Shown piece after piece: positions 42,563 to 50,948 of a DNA stretch of 64,000 nucleotides; within the stretch, counting starts at the first letter, position 1, and every line of letters starts with the position of its first letter. Position numbers and translations under genes: made by a program. The notes beneath the pieces are model-generated. The model made no database searches. It worked only from the letters and a program-made list of their open reading frames with translations, and was not told where the DNA came from. This stretch comes from Clostridium sp. DL-VIII (GTDB taxonomy: Bacteria; Bacillota; Clostridia; Clostridiales; Clostridiaceae): NCBI RefSeq assembly GCF_000230835.1, contig NZ_CM001240.1, positions 6,218,279 through 6,282,278 on the forward strand, in the 5' to 3' direction.

Positions 42563-43933
42563 TTAATTCTTTTTTTCTGTTTTCACAACTAATTTATCTA
42601 TTTCATTTAAGAAATTATGACCTTTAGGTACAAGTGGAGTATAAAATTCAGATATAACACTTGTACCTGTATCTACATATCCCCTTCCTTTAATTTGCTT
42701 TAGGAAAAAATCCTTATCAGTTTCTCCAAACATCATTCCATAACCCATTTCAGACATACGGCCTAAAGCTACACGGAAATTAAACTGGTCGCGAATTCCA
42801 TCCCCAAGATATTTCGCATCTGGTCTTTGACAAGCAAGAATTAAAAAATATCCTGACTGTCTTCCAAGCATAACAAGCTGTTTTAACTTATTAAGAACTG
42901 CGGTACTTTCCTTGCTTCCTAGCATTTCCATGAAAGCAACATATTCATCAAAGATAAGAAAATTAGCAGGCAAACCCAAATAAGCATAATTTTCACCTGT
43001 TTTATATCCTTTCATTTGCTTCATATCCTCGTTACGCTTCATCATTCCATCATAAAAATTATCAATACAGGCAATCATATCATCTCTTTTATAATAAACA
43101 TTAGTCATAACTGCTTCTAAATCTGCAAGGTCTGCATTCTTAGGATCAAGGACATAAAGTATGGAATTAGTACGCAACAAAGCTTCAATTAGTGTGAGAA
43201 TAAAATAACTTTTTCCTCCACCAGTACCACCTGCAATAAGCATATGAGGAAGCTTATCATATTCCCAGTAGATATTTTTCATTAATCTTAATTTTCCATG
43301 TTCAGCCTGCACATCTTCTATAGAAATACGGTTTGCTATTGTATCATAAAGCAATGTGTATTCTACATAAGAATCCTTCAATTCTTTGTCAGTAAGTTCA
43401 CAATATAAACCACTTTCAAGCTTCTTTTCAAGATGTAATAGCTGATCTTGATATTTACCCATAGTAATTTCTACTTGAATATGAATCAAACCATTTTTTA
43501 ACTTATAGTACATCCTTGGAAAATGAGTGATTTTTTCTTTTGTTTTTGCAGAAGGTAGATCTTTAAAAAAACTGTTTGATTGTACCTGTTCTGCTTCATA
43601 CCACTTATTCTCTAGTATCATTCTTGCTAATTTTTGTCTGTGTATGAGCTGCTTAATTATATCGTATTGAAATCTGTAATATAGCCATGCTGAAACTAAA
43701 CTTACTCCTAATGCAAAAATTACGCTAAATACAAAATATGCTGTAATGTAGAATTGTAAAGCACCACTTTTTAAAACACTTACATTTTCCCAATTAATAT
43801 GCAATATTGATTCTATATTAAGTAATAAAAACGTCATACTAAAAATTGCTGTTAGTGAAGCTGTCGCAAAATTAAAAACCAGCGATTTATCGCTGGCTCT
43901 AATTTTCTTTCCTCTATTTTTATAAAACTTCAT
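42563..43933 (-). CDS. Coupling ATPase, Tn916 Orf21 (FtsK/SpoIIIE type, TcpA-like)
   Basis: 456-residue DNA translocase that delivers the relaxase-DNA complex to the channel. Two transmembrane helices between residues 15 and 90. Motor motifs: LIAGGTGGGKSYFIL (Walker A, near 235) and FLIFDEYVAFM (Walker B, near 315), then ILACQRPDAKYL. The start at 43933 has AAAGGAGG before it; the longer frame from 43948 includes that site. Length agrees with Tn916 Orf21. Confidence 0.9.
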   Translation of the reverse strand: MKFYKNRGKKIRASDKSLVFNFATASLTAIFSMTFLLLNIESILHINWENVSVLKSGALQFYITAYFVFSVIFALGVSLVSAWLYYRFQYDIIKQLIHRQKLARMILENKWYEAEQVQSNSFFKDLPSAKTKEKITHFPRMYYKLKNGLIHIQVEITMGKYQDQLLHLEKKLESGLYCELTDKELKDSYVEYTLLYDTIANRISIEDVQAEHGKLRLMKNIYWEYDKLPHMLIAGGTGGGKSYFILTLIEALLRTNSILYVLDPKNADLADLEAVMTNVYYKRDDMIACIDNFYDGMMKRNEDMKQMKGYKTGENYAYLGLPANFLIFDEYVAFMEMLGSKESTAVLNKLKQLVMLGRQSGYFLILACQRPDAKYLGDGIRDQFNFRVALGRMSEMGYGMMFGETDKDFFLKQIKGRGYVDTGTSVISEFYTPLVPKGHNFLNEIDKLVVKTEKKN

Positions 43934-44001
43934 TTTTCCTCCTTTCAAGTTGGTAAGAGAAAAGCACTAAACTTATAGAAATTTACTGCTGCTAAATACT
44001 T

Positions 44002-44751
44002 TTATTTAATTATAGCCACCTGCCTTTTACTCGTGATATCAGCATAAAAAATATTAAACTTTCCTGTTGATTGCCACTTTCCAGCAATAACAATTATTTT
44101 ATCTCGATTTTCATAAATGCCCTTTTGTATATCATGAAACAACTTTTCTTCATCAAATTTCAAAATAAAAGAATACTTTCTACTTGCAATAGGTGCTAAT
44201 ATCTTAATTTCCAATTTTTCCGAATTATAAAAATACCCGATGGCTTCTCCCTCTATTAATCTATATCCAAATACACCTTTAGGATACATATACTCACTTC
44301 TATCATCAACAATCATTTGTCCAATTTTAACACCATTATAAGTATCAATCGAATCAAACGATTTACACATATCATATATTTGTCGAATAGTTCTTAATGG
44401 CTTTTTTCTTGGAGTACCTGTTCCATGTGCACCAGGATTTTCCTTTCCCGAAATTGATTTGCTAGGAGAAGTTAATGCTTCTAATGCATTTTCAAAGTCA
44501 AATGTATTTTCATCATGTTCATATGGATTAAAGCCATTTGAAGAATCAAAAGGACATTTTGATACATGCCGATATTCTCTACGATTAGCACTAAAATAAG
44601 CAGAAGAAGAGCCATCTACACCACATATATACATATGTGCATCACAATCAGGATTTGGGCAATAAAAACGTGTGCTTCTATTCTCTTTCGTAGCATCTTT
44701 AGCGTAAAATTTTATTGTTCTAAGTTTATCTTTAAAGACATACATTGACAT
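44002..44751 (-). CDS. Hypothetical protein with a zinc-ribbon-like N-terminus, inserted in the transfer operon
   Basis: 249 residues, no family recognised. Near the start it has CPNPDCDAHMYICGV and, further on, HVSKCPF, which together suggest a metal-binding module with CxxxxC and H/C ligands. The middle (ALEALTSPSKSISGKENPGA) is probably a linker. The second half is beta-rich (KIGQMIVDDRSEYMYPKGVF; IIVIAGKWQSTGKFNIFYAD), perhaps an OB-like fold. It sits between orf21 and orf22, where Tn916 has nothing equivalent. Same strand and regular spacing suggest co-expression. A nucleic-acid-binding accessory is a guess. Confidence 0.6.
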   Translation of the reverse strand: MSMYVFKDKLRTIKFYAKDATKENRSTRFYCPNPDCDAHMYICGVDGSSSAYFSANRREYRHVSKCPFDSSNGFNPYEHDENTFDFENALEALTSPSKSISGKENPGAHGTGTPRKKPLRTIRQIYDMCKSFDSIDTYNGVKIGQMIVDDRSEYMYPKGVFGYRLIEGEAIGYFYNSEKLEIKILAPIASRKYSFILKFDEEKLFHDIQKGIYENRDKIIVIAGKWQSTGKFNIFYADITSKRQVAIIK

Positions 44752-44836
44752 ATTGCTTCACCTCTTTGTCATTCTTTTGATTATTTTTTGAGTATAGCAT
44801 TTTTTGTAAGATGAAACAATATTTTATAATACATCT

Positions 44837-45226
44837 TTACTTAGATTTTGGCAATTGTGAACTCTGTGATTGATTATTACTTATCTGAGAACTATTCTGT
44901 TTCCCCTTAAGTACAATATCATCTGCTTTAATATACCAGTCTACATCTGCTCCTTGAAAAGTAGCATTAGCTACCGTATCTGCCACAGGATTTACTATTT
45001 CAACCTCTGAGTTATAATCAAATTCCTTTAGAGATACAGTGGCAGGAATACTAACTTGAATCATTCTTCCTTGCCCTCTTGATTTTAAATCATAAGTACG
45101 CTCTTTTATTTCGCCTGATGCTGTACCATCTTCATTCTGTATATATACCTCACGTCTTAATGCAGAAAATTTTAAATTTCCAAATGTAGCTTCTTTATCA
45201 ATAACAATTCCATTTGCTAATCTCAT
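44837..45226 (-). CDS. Transfer-operon protein, Tn916 Orf22 (YdcP/DUF961 family)
   Basis: 129 residues. The text begins MRLANGIVIDKEATFGNLKF and contains TYDLKSRGQGRMIQVSIPAT, typical of this family. It is a paralogue of the next gene upstream. Function in conjugation is not established; genes of the family open the transfer operon in Tn916 and ICEBs1 (YdcP). Confidence 0.85.
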   Translation of the reverse strand: MRLANGIVIDKEATFGNLKFSALRREVYIQNEDGTASGEIKERTYDLKSRGQGRMIQVSIPATVSLKEFDYNSEVEIVNPVADTVANATFQGADVDWYIKADDIVLKGKQNSSQISNNQSQSSQLPKSK

Positions 45227-45246
45227 ATAAATTTACCTTCCTTTCC

Positions 45247-45561
45247 TTATGCTTCTATCATGTCATCTGCATGAAGAATATAATTTGTAAATCCGCGATT
45301 ACCAATTTTATAGCCTTCTGCGGTAATTCGTGAATTAATAAGCTTTACTCTTTTTTCAACTTCAAAATGTTTCTCTCCTGCTTCAACTGGAAGAATAACA
45401 ATAATATCATCAGCTCTCTGAATGTCAGAATATAAATTGTAGCTGCGTGATAAAATTGTATTACGTCCATTTACTCTTCTCTGTTCAATGTTCCCTTCAC
45501 CAGCATATTCTAAATTTCCAAATGTCTTCTCCATGTTTGGAACTACATATTTTAATTCCAT
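45247..45561 (-). CDS. Transfer-operon protein, Tn916 Orf23 (YdcP/DUF961 family)
   Basis: 104 residues from the ATG at 45561, which has GAGAGG before it; the frame extends 13 codons further upstream without a site. Text: MELKYVVPNMEKTFGNLEYA and NTILSRSYNLYSDIQRADDI. It is the first gene of the transfer operon; the promoter region with a nested inverted repeat lies just upstream. Function not established. Confidence 0.85.
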   Translation of the reverse strand: MELKYVVPNMEKTFGNLEYAGEGNIEQRRVNGRNTILSRSYNLYSDIQRADDIIVILPVEAGEKHFEVEKRVKLINSRITAEGYKIGNRGFTNYILHADDMIEA

Positions 45562-45620
45562 ATTTTTTACCTCTCTTCTTTTTATATTTAAAATAAGCAC
45601 TTTACTTTTGACTTTTTTCT

Positions 45621-45731
45621 ATTCTGCCACATAAAAAATACCTAACTGACTGTATCTTATCAAGGGCAAGCTTTGTGCTACGCACCCTTGACAAAATCCA
45701 TTCATTTAGGTAAATATCAATTAGGCAGAAT
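45621..45731 (-). promoter_or_regulatory. Nested inverted repeats upstream of the transfer operon
   Basis: ATTCTGCC at 45621 pairs with GGCAGAAT near 45724-45731. Inside, ATACCTAA pairs with TTAGGTA, and innermost CAAGGGCAAGC with TGCTACGCACCCTTG. The whole 110 bases can fold into one long structure in the leader of orf23. It may be an attenuator or a protein-binding site. Confidence 0.55.
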
Positions 45732-45857
45732 AAGAAAAATTGTATTATCTTTTAATGGCGGTGAACGTTCCTTAACTTTTTTTTGTATCTGAATCACATC
45801 CTTTCTGATTTTCCCCAAAAAATAAGCGCTCATCCATGCGCGCAAAAATTAGAAAAA

Positions 45858-45909
45858 GGGACACTATTATTCCGTATCCCTCAACTTTTAGACCTATTCT
45901 ATTGGGTCT
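45858..45909 (-). terminator. Two small hairpins between orf23 and the defence cluster
   Basis: GGGATAC/GTGTCCC (one wobble pair) followed by TTTTT on the minus strand, and AGACCTA/TGGGTCT beside it. Probably ends transcripts coming from the ABC-three-component operon. The remainder of 45562-46102 has no gene. Confidence 0.5.
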
Positions 45910-45997
45910 TTACACTATATATAAATAAACACAAAAACTCATTAATTGCCGCCTCAACCTTTTCTTCTGATAATAATCATAGTTAATTTCACTGAAA

Positions 45998-46026
45998 AGA
46001 GCTCCAACAGATTGCTGAAGCTCTTA
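45998..46026 (-). terminator. Terminator after the ABC-three-component operon
   Basis: AAGAGCT and AGCTCTT with a partly paired interior, followed on the minus strand by TTTTC, about 77 bases past the ATPase stop codon. Confidence 0.5.
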
Positions 46027-46102
46027 CATGTAAGTTTGAAGAATTGTTTGTTTTCAATTATGGAGATAAAAGTTAATGACGACTACTTTTATACAAACTA
46101 TA

Positions 46103-48094
46103 TTACCCTACTGGACATATAAAACCTCTTTTTCTCCAACGTCTTCCATTTACAAGTTCCTCAAAATTATTATTTTTCATATTTAAATTATCAGCATGAT
46201 CAGTTACAATGATTTGTGGCAAAATATTGTACTCTTCATAAGTTTCCGTACAATGCTCTTCTAGTATATTGAAAAAATTAGTCACAGCGTCTAAATCTTC
46301 ATCTGCTTCTAAGTTGTCTTTATTTATATCGTTTGATAAAACTTTATAATCAAATGCTTCGGAAAAATCAATTGCATTTGGAAAATAAACCTGACTAGGT
46401 TGGTCCAAAAACAATATTGGTGGAATCATGCATTTATTATTACTACAGAAATAATTCTGTAGCGCTAAAAATAAACAAATATGACTGTATAACCAATTTG
46501 CACCACTTCCCATTGATCTTAAAAATATCTTCTTATTTTCTTTCTCATGCCATAAATCAAACGTAGATAAACTAAATTTCAAATTAATTGGCTTATAAGC
46601 TTCTTCAAAATCAAGTTTTTTTCCTATTTTATTCATATATGTGTTAATATATCTTTCAACCTTCCTAATTTTGCTTTCAACATTATATTTATTTTTCAAT
46701 TCATCTTCTATAGCTGATATTTGATTTCTTATTTCTTCTTTTCTCTTTTCTATATCATTCTTTCTATTAATCAATATTTCTTCAAATACGCTTTCCATTT
46801 TCATTAAAAGCTTTTGAGCTTGTTTCTCCAAAGACTCTTTTTCTTTTAATTTTTGCGAAATACTTTCGATATCATTTATTTCTTTTGATATAGAATCTAT
46901 TTCCTTTTCCTTTTCTTTAATTTCTTTTGTTGTCGAAGCTTTATCTTTAACAAATGAATCTAAAAGATAAGGAGTTTTCCTCAATTCTAAATTCAACCAT
47001 TCAAAAGCATCTACCAATTCATTTGTTGTCTTTTCTAATACTTGATTTTGTGATTTACAAAATGGGCAAATACTCTCTGAATTAGTCTCCAGATTAAAAT
47101 CAGAAATTGTTTTTATATCATTTTTATATTTTTCAATAGCTCTTATTGATGTGTCAATTTTATATTCCTTATTTTCTAATTCTCTTTTCTCAATAAGAAC
47201 TTTATCTCTATTTTGTTTTAGAGTATTCAATCTATTAGTGTAAGTATTATCTTTGTAGTCAATATCTATGTTCATATCTTTAATTAATTCTAGATATTTC
47301 TTCGGATTTAATAAAATATTATCTATATTTTCTTCAAATAATTTTTTACCAGTTATAATCTGATATTTACTGACATTATTTTTAAGTGTGCTTTTTAATA
47401 ATAACTCATAATTTAATACTTTATCTTCTTCTTTTTCTATCGATTTCATCATTCGCGCATACTCATTTAAATTTTGCATTAGTATGAAATAATTTTGATC
47501 TACTATTCCCATAAAAATTTTAAATTGCTCAATTGTTTGTTCTCTTTTTTCTTTTTCATCAAATCTGTAAAAAATAGAATGCTTATTAGCAACCAAATTT
47601 TGATGCTGTAAAATAAATGACATAAAGTTTCTAATAGATGGTCTTGGATTTTTTTGATTTCTATTTTTACGTACTTGTAAGTCAATATCTGTATCATCTA
47701 TATCTATACCAAAATAATGTCCTAATTCTAATTTAAAGTCTTTTTCACTAAGAAAATAATCTTCTTCAAAATAGCTACTATTAATATTTTGAATTTCAAT
47801 CTTATCTTCAACTTTAATATAAATTTTCTTACCTTCCCTATATGGTCTCCTTGCCAAAATTAAATTAGAATCACCCACAGCTAATATCGTAAAATATAGC
47901 TTTGCCACATCTGTTATAACTCCTTCTGGAACAGTAAACTCTGAACTTCCTAAACAATAGTCAAATATTTCAATTAGAGCACTTTTACCTGTTGACGATT
48001 TTCCTGTAATTATATTTAGACCTTTATAAAAAGGTACGTAATGCAAGTTATCACTACTATCTATTACTCCTATGTATTTTACAAATGCATTCAT
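46103..48094 (-). CDS. ABC-three-component system ATPase (DUF3732/SMC-like)
   Basis: 663-residue ABC-type ATPase resembling Rad50/SMC. Walker A ITGKSSTGKSALIEIFDYCL at residues 30-49. A long coiled coil spans about 200-460 with a zinc-hook-like SICPFCKSQN near residue 343. The signature region is LRSMGSGANWLYSHICLFLA; Walker B with glutamine is PPILFLDQPSQVYF near 564; switch His in VTDHADN. This matches the DUF3732-type ATPase of ABC-three-component systems described by the Aravind group. Its start overlaps the middle-component stop by four bases. Inferred role: senses invading DNA and licenses the nuclease-like effector. Confidence 0.8.
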   Translation of the reverse strand: MNAFVKYIGVIDSSDNLHYVPFYKGLNIITGKSSTGKSALIEIFDYCLGSSEFTVPEGVITDVAKLYFTILAVGDSNLILARRPYREGKKIYIKVEDKIEIQNINSSYFEEDYFLSEKDFKLELGHYFGIDIDDTDIDLQVRKNRNQKNPRPSIRNFMSFILQHQNLVANKHSIFYRFDEKEKREQTIEQFKIFMGIVDQNYFILMQNLNEYARMMKSIEKEEDKVLNYELLLKSTLKNNVSKYQIITGKKLFEENIDNILLNPKKYLELIKDMNIDIDYKDNTYTNRLNTLKQNRDKVLIEKRELENKEYKIDTSIRAIEKYKNDIKTISDFNLETNSESICPFCKSQNQVLEKTTNELVDAFEWLNLELRKTPYLLDSFVKDKASTTKEIKEKEKEIDSISKEINDIESISQKLKEKESLEKQAQKLLMKMESVFEEILINRKNDIEKRKEEIRNQISAIEDELKNKYNVESKIRKVERYINTYMNKIGKKLDFEEAYKPINLKFSLSTFDLWHEKENKKIFLRSMGSGANWLYSHICLFLALQNYFCSNNKCMIPPILFLDQPSQVYFPNAIDFSEAFDYKVLSNDINKDNLEADEDLDAVTNFFNILEEHCTETYEEYNILPQIIVTDHADNLNMKNNNFEELVNGRRWRKRGFICPVG

Positions 48095-48567
48095 ATTTTC
48101 TTCACCCCAAGCATTCTATATATTGTAACAATATCATTAGATTTTAATATAACGGCAAAATTTCTTATAGCTATATACTCCTCACGAAATTTGAAGAATT
48201 CATTTTTTAGACCTTTATCCGTTCTTACAAGACTTTTATTTTCATTAAGTTCTAAATACCCATTTAGCAATGCAATTTGAATACACTCGTTGGTAATATT
48301 TTTATATTCCTCAATCATTTGTTCTAAGCCAACTACACTGTTTGAGTTTTTAGTTAGAGATAACAGATTACAACCATTTCTATTAAGATTTAATAATTTT
48401 TTTCTACTATCTCTATTCAATACTAGTGGTAAGATAAGGTACGACAAAAGTATATCTTTATCTTGATTTTCATATGATGAGTAAAAATGTACAATCAATT
48501 CCATTAACTTAAAAGGATTGTTTAAAATAGTATATATATTATTTATAGCTCTAGACATTTTCATCAC
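48091..48567 (-). CDS. ABC-three-component system middle component
   Basis: 158-residue helical protein: AINNIYTILNNPFKLMELIV, HFYSSYENQDKDILLSYLIL, and the end REEYIAIRNFAVILKSNDIV. Small size, position between ATPase and effector, and overlaps on both sides (4 and 17 bases) are those of the middle component of ABC-three-component systems. It likely bridges the two other proteins. I assign it on layout as much as on sequence. Confidence 0.7.
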   Translation of the reverse strand: MMKMSRAINNIYTILNNPFKLMELIVHFYSSYENQDKDILLSYLILPLVLNRDSRKKLLNLNRNGCNLLSLTKNSNSVVGLEQMIEEYKNITNECIQIALLNGYLELNENKSLVRTDKGLKNEFFKFREEYIAIRNFAVILKSNDIVTIYRMLGVKKI

Positions 48568-49678
48568 CTAGTTTCCACTTAATATCTTCATTAACATCAT
48601 CTGCAACCATATGCAGTATACCATTTCTAAATGTTTTTGGTGTATCAGAATAACTCATAAATTGAGGCGCTTCACTTGTCATAATATCATCGTAAAAATT
48701 TTTTGATTCTTTTATACAATCATCATCACAAATATTCCTGCTTGCCTTTCTATATAATCTCTTGTAATCTTTTTTAGCCTCTTCCTCATAACTATCATAT
48801 TTTCCTTTTGATACTTGGCGTGTTAGAAACTCATTTATTACCAAAGAATGTATTTCCACATATTCTTTTATTGCATCTTTAATTTCTTTATTGTACTCAA
48901 TCTCTTCTATTTTTTTAACAAATAAATGACCTTTATATTCTTCATATTCAATTTCTGTACAACACTCTATCCTCGGAAATAAACTTTCTTTATCAATTAA
49001 TAATTTACCCAATTTCTCACACTCATTATTGAAATCATCACATGTTATTTCCCATTTATCTTTATTATCACCTTTTGGCGATATTAAATATCCAAGTAAA
49101 GATCTTATATAATTATCCTGATTTTTCTTAGGAATGTTTCTAGCATATTTCATACATAATTGATTATATAATTCTACATCATCAGGATTGGATGAAACTA
49201 TAATAAATTTTTCTAAAACATCTTTTAGTTTAATTTTATTTTCATCCTTAATAACTTCTTCTATTAATTCAAGTTTACTTAAATCTTTCTTCTTTTTTTG
49301 AGTATACTTATTATAAATTTCCTCTAAAATCGTTAATTTCTGGTCTGCATTTTTTGAATTCCAATTTTTCAATTTGGATTTTTCCCCAATACTCTGCGTT
49401 GTAAGCAATATTAATGTTTCAAATGCCTCAATGTCGAAATTTGCATCCACCCAATTTAAAAGAGTATTCCACAGGTTTTCATGAGTATCCGTTAAGCTAT
49501 CTTTATATTTTTTAACTTCAATTTGTGATTTATCCTCTAAAGTTACATCACCAAATTTTTCTATTAAAAGTTTTCTATTCTCTGGTAATTCAAATGCATA
49601 TTTCAGTGCTATATAAAATTGATAAACAATACCGTCTATTGATGAAGATGCATCATTCCTAATTTTCTTATCACTCAT
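48551..49678 (-). CDS. ABC-three-component effector: nuclease-like N-terminus plus ABC-3C C-terminal domain
   Basis: 375 residues. The N-terminal part resembles DUF4297-type restriction-fold nucleases: SSIDGIVYQFYIALKYAFEL, then FGDVTLEDKSQIEVKKY with candidate catalytic D44, E54 and K56. The C-terminal part (about 245-375) carries the ABC-3C C-terminal domain, ending APQFMSYSDTPKTFRNGILH. A GGTGGGAG site precedes the ATG at 49678, and the first gene of the three-gene operon starts here. Inferred role: DNA cleavage triggered through the ATPase. The nuclease assignment is moderately certain. Confidence 0.7.
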   Translation of the reverse strand: MSDKKIRNDASSSIDGIVYQFYIALKYAFELPENRKLLIEKFGDVTLEDKSQIEVKKYKDSLTDTHENLWNTLLNWVDANFDIEAFETLILLTTQSIGEKSKLKNWNSKNADQKLTILEEIYNKYTQKKKKDLSKLELIEEVIKDENKIKLKDVLEKFIIVSSNPDDVELYNQLCMKYARNIPKKNQDNYIRSLLGYLISPKGDNKDKWEITCDDFNNECEKLGKLLIDKESLFPRIECCTEIEYEEYKGHLFVKKIEEIEYNKEIKDAIKEYVEIHSLVINEFLTRQVSKGKYDSYEEEAKKDYKRLYRKASRNICDDDCIKESKNFYDDIMTSEAPQFMSYSDTPKTFRNGILHMVADDVNEDIKWKLGDENV

Positions 49679-49845
49679 ACTCCCACCCCAAAAGTTTTCT
49701 GTACTAAATTTAAACTGAAAGGTTGTCCCTTAAATTGTCAAATATTCTTTAGTTATTATTTTACAATATATTTTACAAAATTTCCAACATTTCATCTAAA
49801 TTTCAACATTAAACCAATTAATAATTATTCTTGTAAATAAAGAAC

Positions 49846-50859
49846 TTAGTATCTTAATGGGATATTAGATTTTCTAATTGTAAAATTATGAAGTAAATAG
49901 TCAAGCGAATTAGTAAGTTGAATAATTCCATTAGCCATTTGGTCATGGTGTTGAGTAGGCGATATTCCAATACTATCTATTCCCCAAAACTCTTCACTGC
50001 TATCACTACAGATAGGTATCTTTAAATATGGTACTGCAACACCATTTACTATTCTGAAATCATACATTTTTATGTTTGTTTGTCCGTCTTTATAAAATAA
50101 CTTGTTTAGCTTACTTTTAGGTGCAATAGCCACAAATCTATATTCTTCTTCTGAGGCAAAACTTTCATCTTTAAAAAATACTGATATATACGAAATCCAC
50201 TCTTTAAAATCTCTAGCTATTTTCAAATTTATTTCATTGCATTTTTCGTATTCAAGCCAAAATTTATATATGTTATTTATTCCTTTCAATATTATACTTT
50301 GCTTTTCATCATTACTATAAATAACTTCACCATTTTCAATAACTACTTCTATCTCTTCATCTATCCATTCATCATCTAATGCCGGTACAAATAAACCTAT
50401 ATTATATCCATAATATGCTCCATTTTTAGCATAGTATTTCCACATACTTAGACTATCACTATTCTTTGATGTTGACATAACAAAATAACGAGAAAGTTCA
50501 TTGCTTCCATTTATATCGTAATATAAATCTTCATATTCACTAATTCTTATGCTACTCATCAATTTATAAAAATCTTGCTCATAAGTTCCTTTATTTTTAT
50601 TCCAAAATAAGTCTAATTCTTTGTTAATTCCCATTCTCTCTTTATAGTCATTAAGAAATTGGCAATCTGTAAAAAATATTTGTCTATTCCTCAAAATTCC
50701 TAACAGTCCTTCAGGTGAAGTATGATGATAAAATGTTCCTGCCAAAGAGTCAATAGCTGAATGTTTTGATATATAATTATTAGCCAAAGTATTCTTACCT
50801 AATTTTTTCTTATGTGGAATTTCCTTTTTCATCACATTTTCTTGCTGACTTTTTACCAT
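49846..50859 (-). CDS. DUF2971 domain protein
   Basis: 337 residues. After a basic N-terminus comes the DUF2971 text: TFYHHTSPEGLLGILRNRQI, FFTDCQFLNDYKERMGINKE, then FVMSTSKNSDSLSMWKYYAK and SFASEEEYRFVAIAPKSK. Histidine, arginine and glutamate positions in these blocks resemble an ADP-ribosyltransferase-like arrangement, but I cannot prove that. It starts 89 bases after the giant HATPase-caspase gene and ends 167 bases before the ABC-3C operon, all on one strand. DUF2971 genes are frequent near defence loci; function unknown. Confidence 0.75.
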   Translation of the reverse strand: MVKSQQENVMKKEIPHKKKLGKNTLANNYISKHSAIDSLAGTFYHHTSPEGLLGILRNRQIFFTDCQFLNDYKERMGINKELDLFWNKNKGTYEQDFYKLMSSIRISEYEDLYYDINGSNELSRYFVMSTSKNSDSLSMWKYYAKNGAYYGYNIGLFVPALDDEWIDEEIEVVIENGEVIYSNDEKQSIILKGINNIYKFWLEYEKCNEINLKIARDFKEWISYISVFFKDESFASEEEYRFVAIAPKSKLNKLFYKDGQTNIKMYDFRIVNGVAVPYLKIPICSDSSEEFWGIDSIGISPTQHHDQMANGIIQLTNSLDYLLHNFTIRKSNIPLRY

Positions 50860-50948
50860 ATTGCTTCAGTCTCCTTTTAATTACGTAACCTATTTTATTA
50901 ATCTATTATGATTCATAGTCTTCTATAAGTCTTCTATAAATAAAATTT

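Noticed and set aside
45600..46100. Right boundary of the element just upstream of orf23, leaving the defence genes chromosomal
   Set aside because: The rlmD tail evidence places attR at 56395-56403, so the defence genes lie inside the element.
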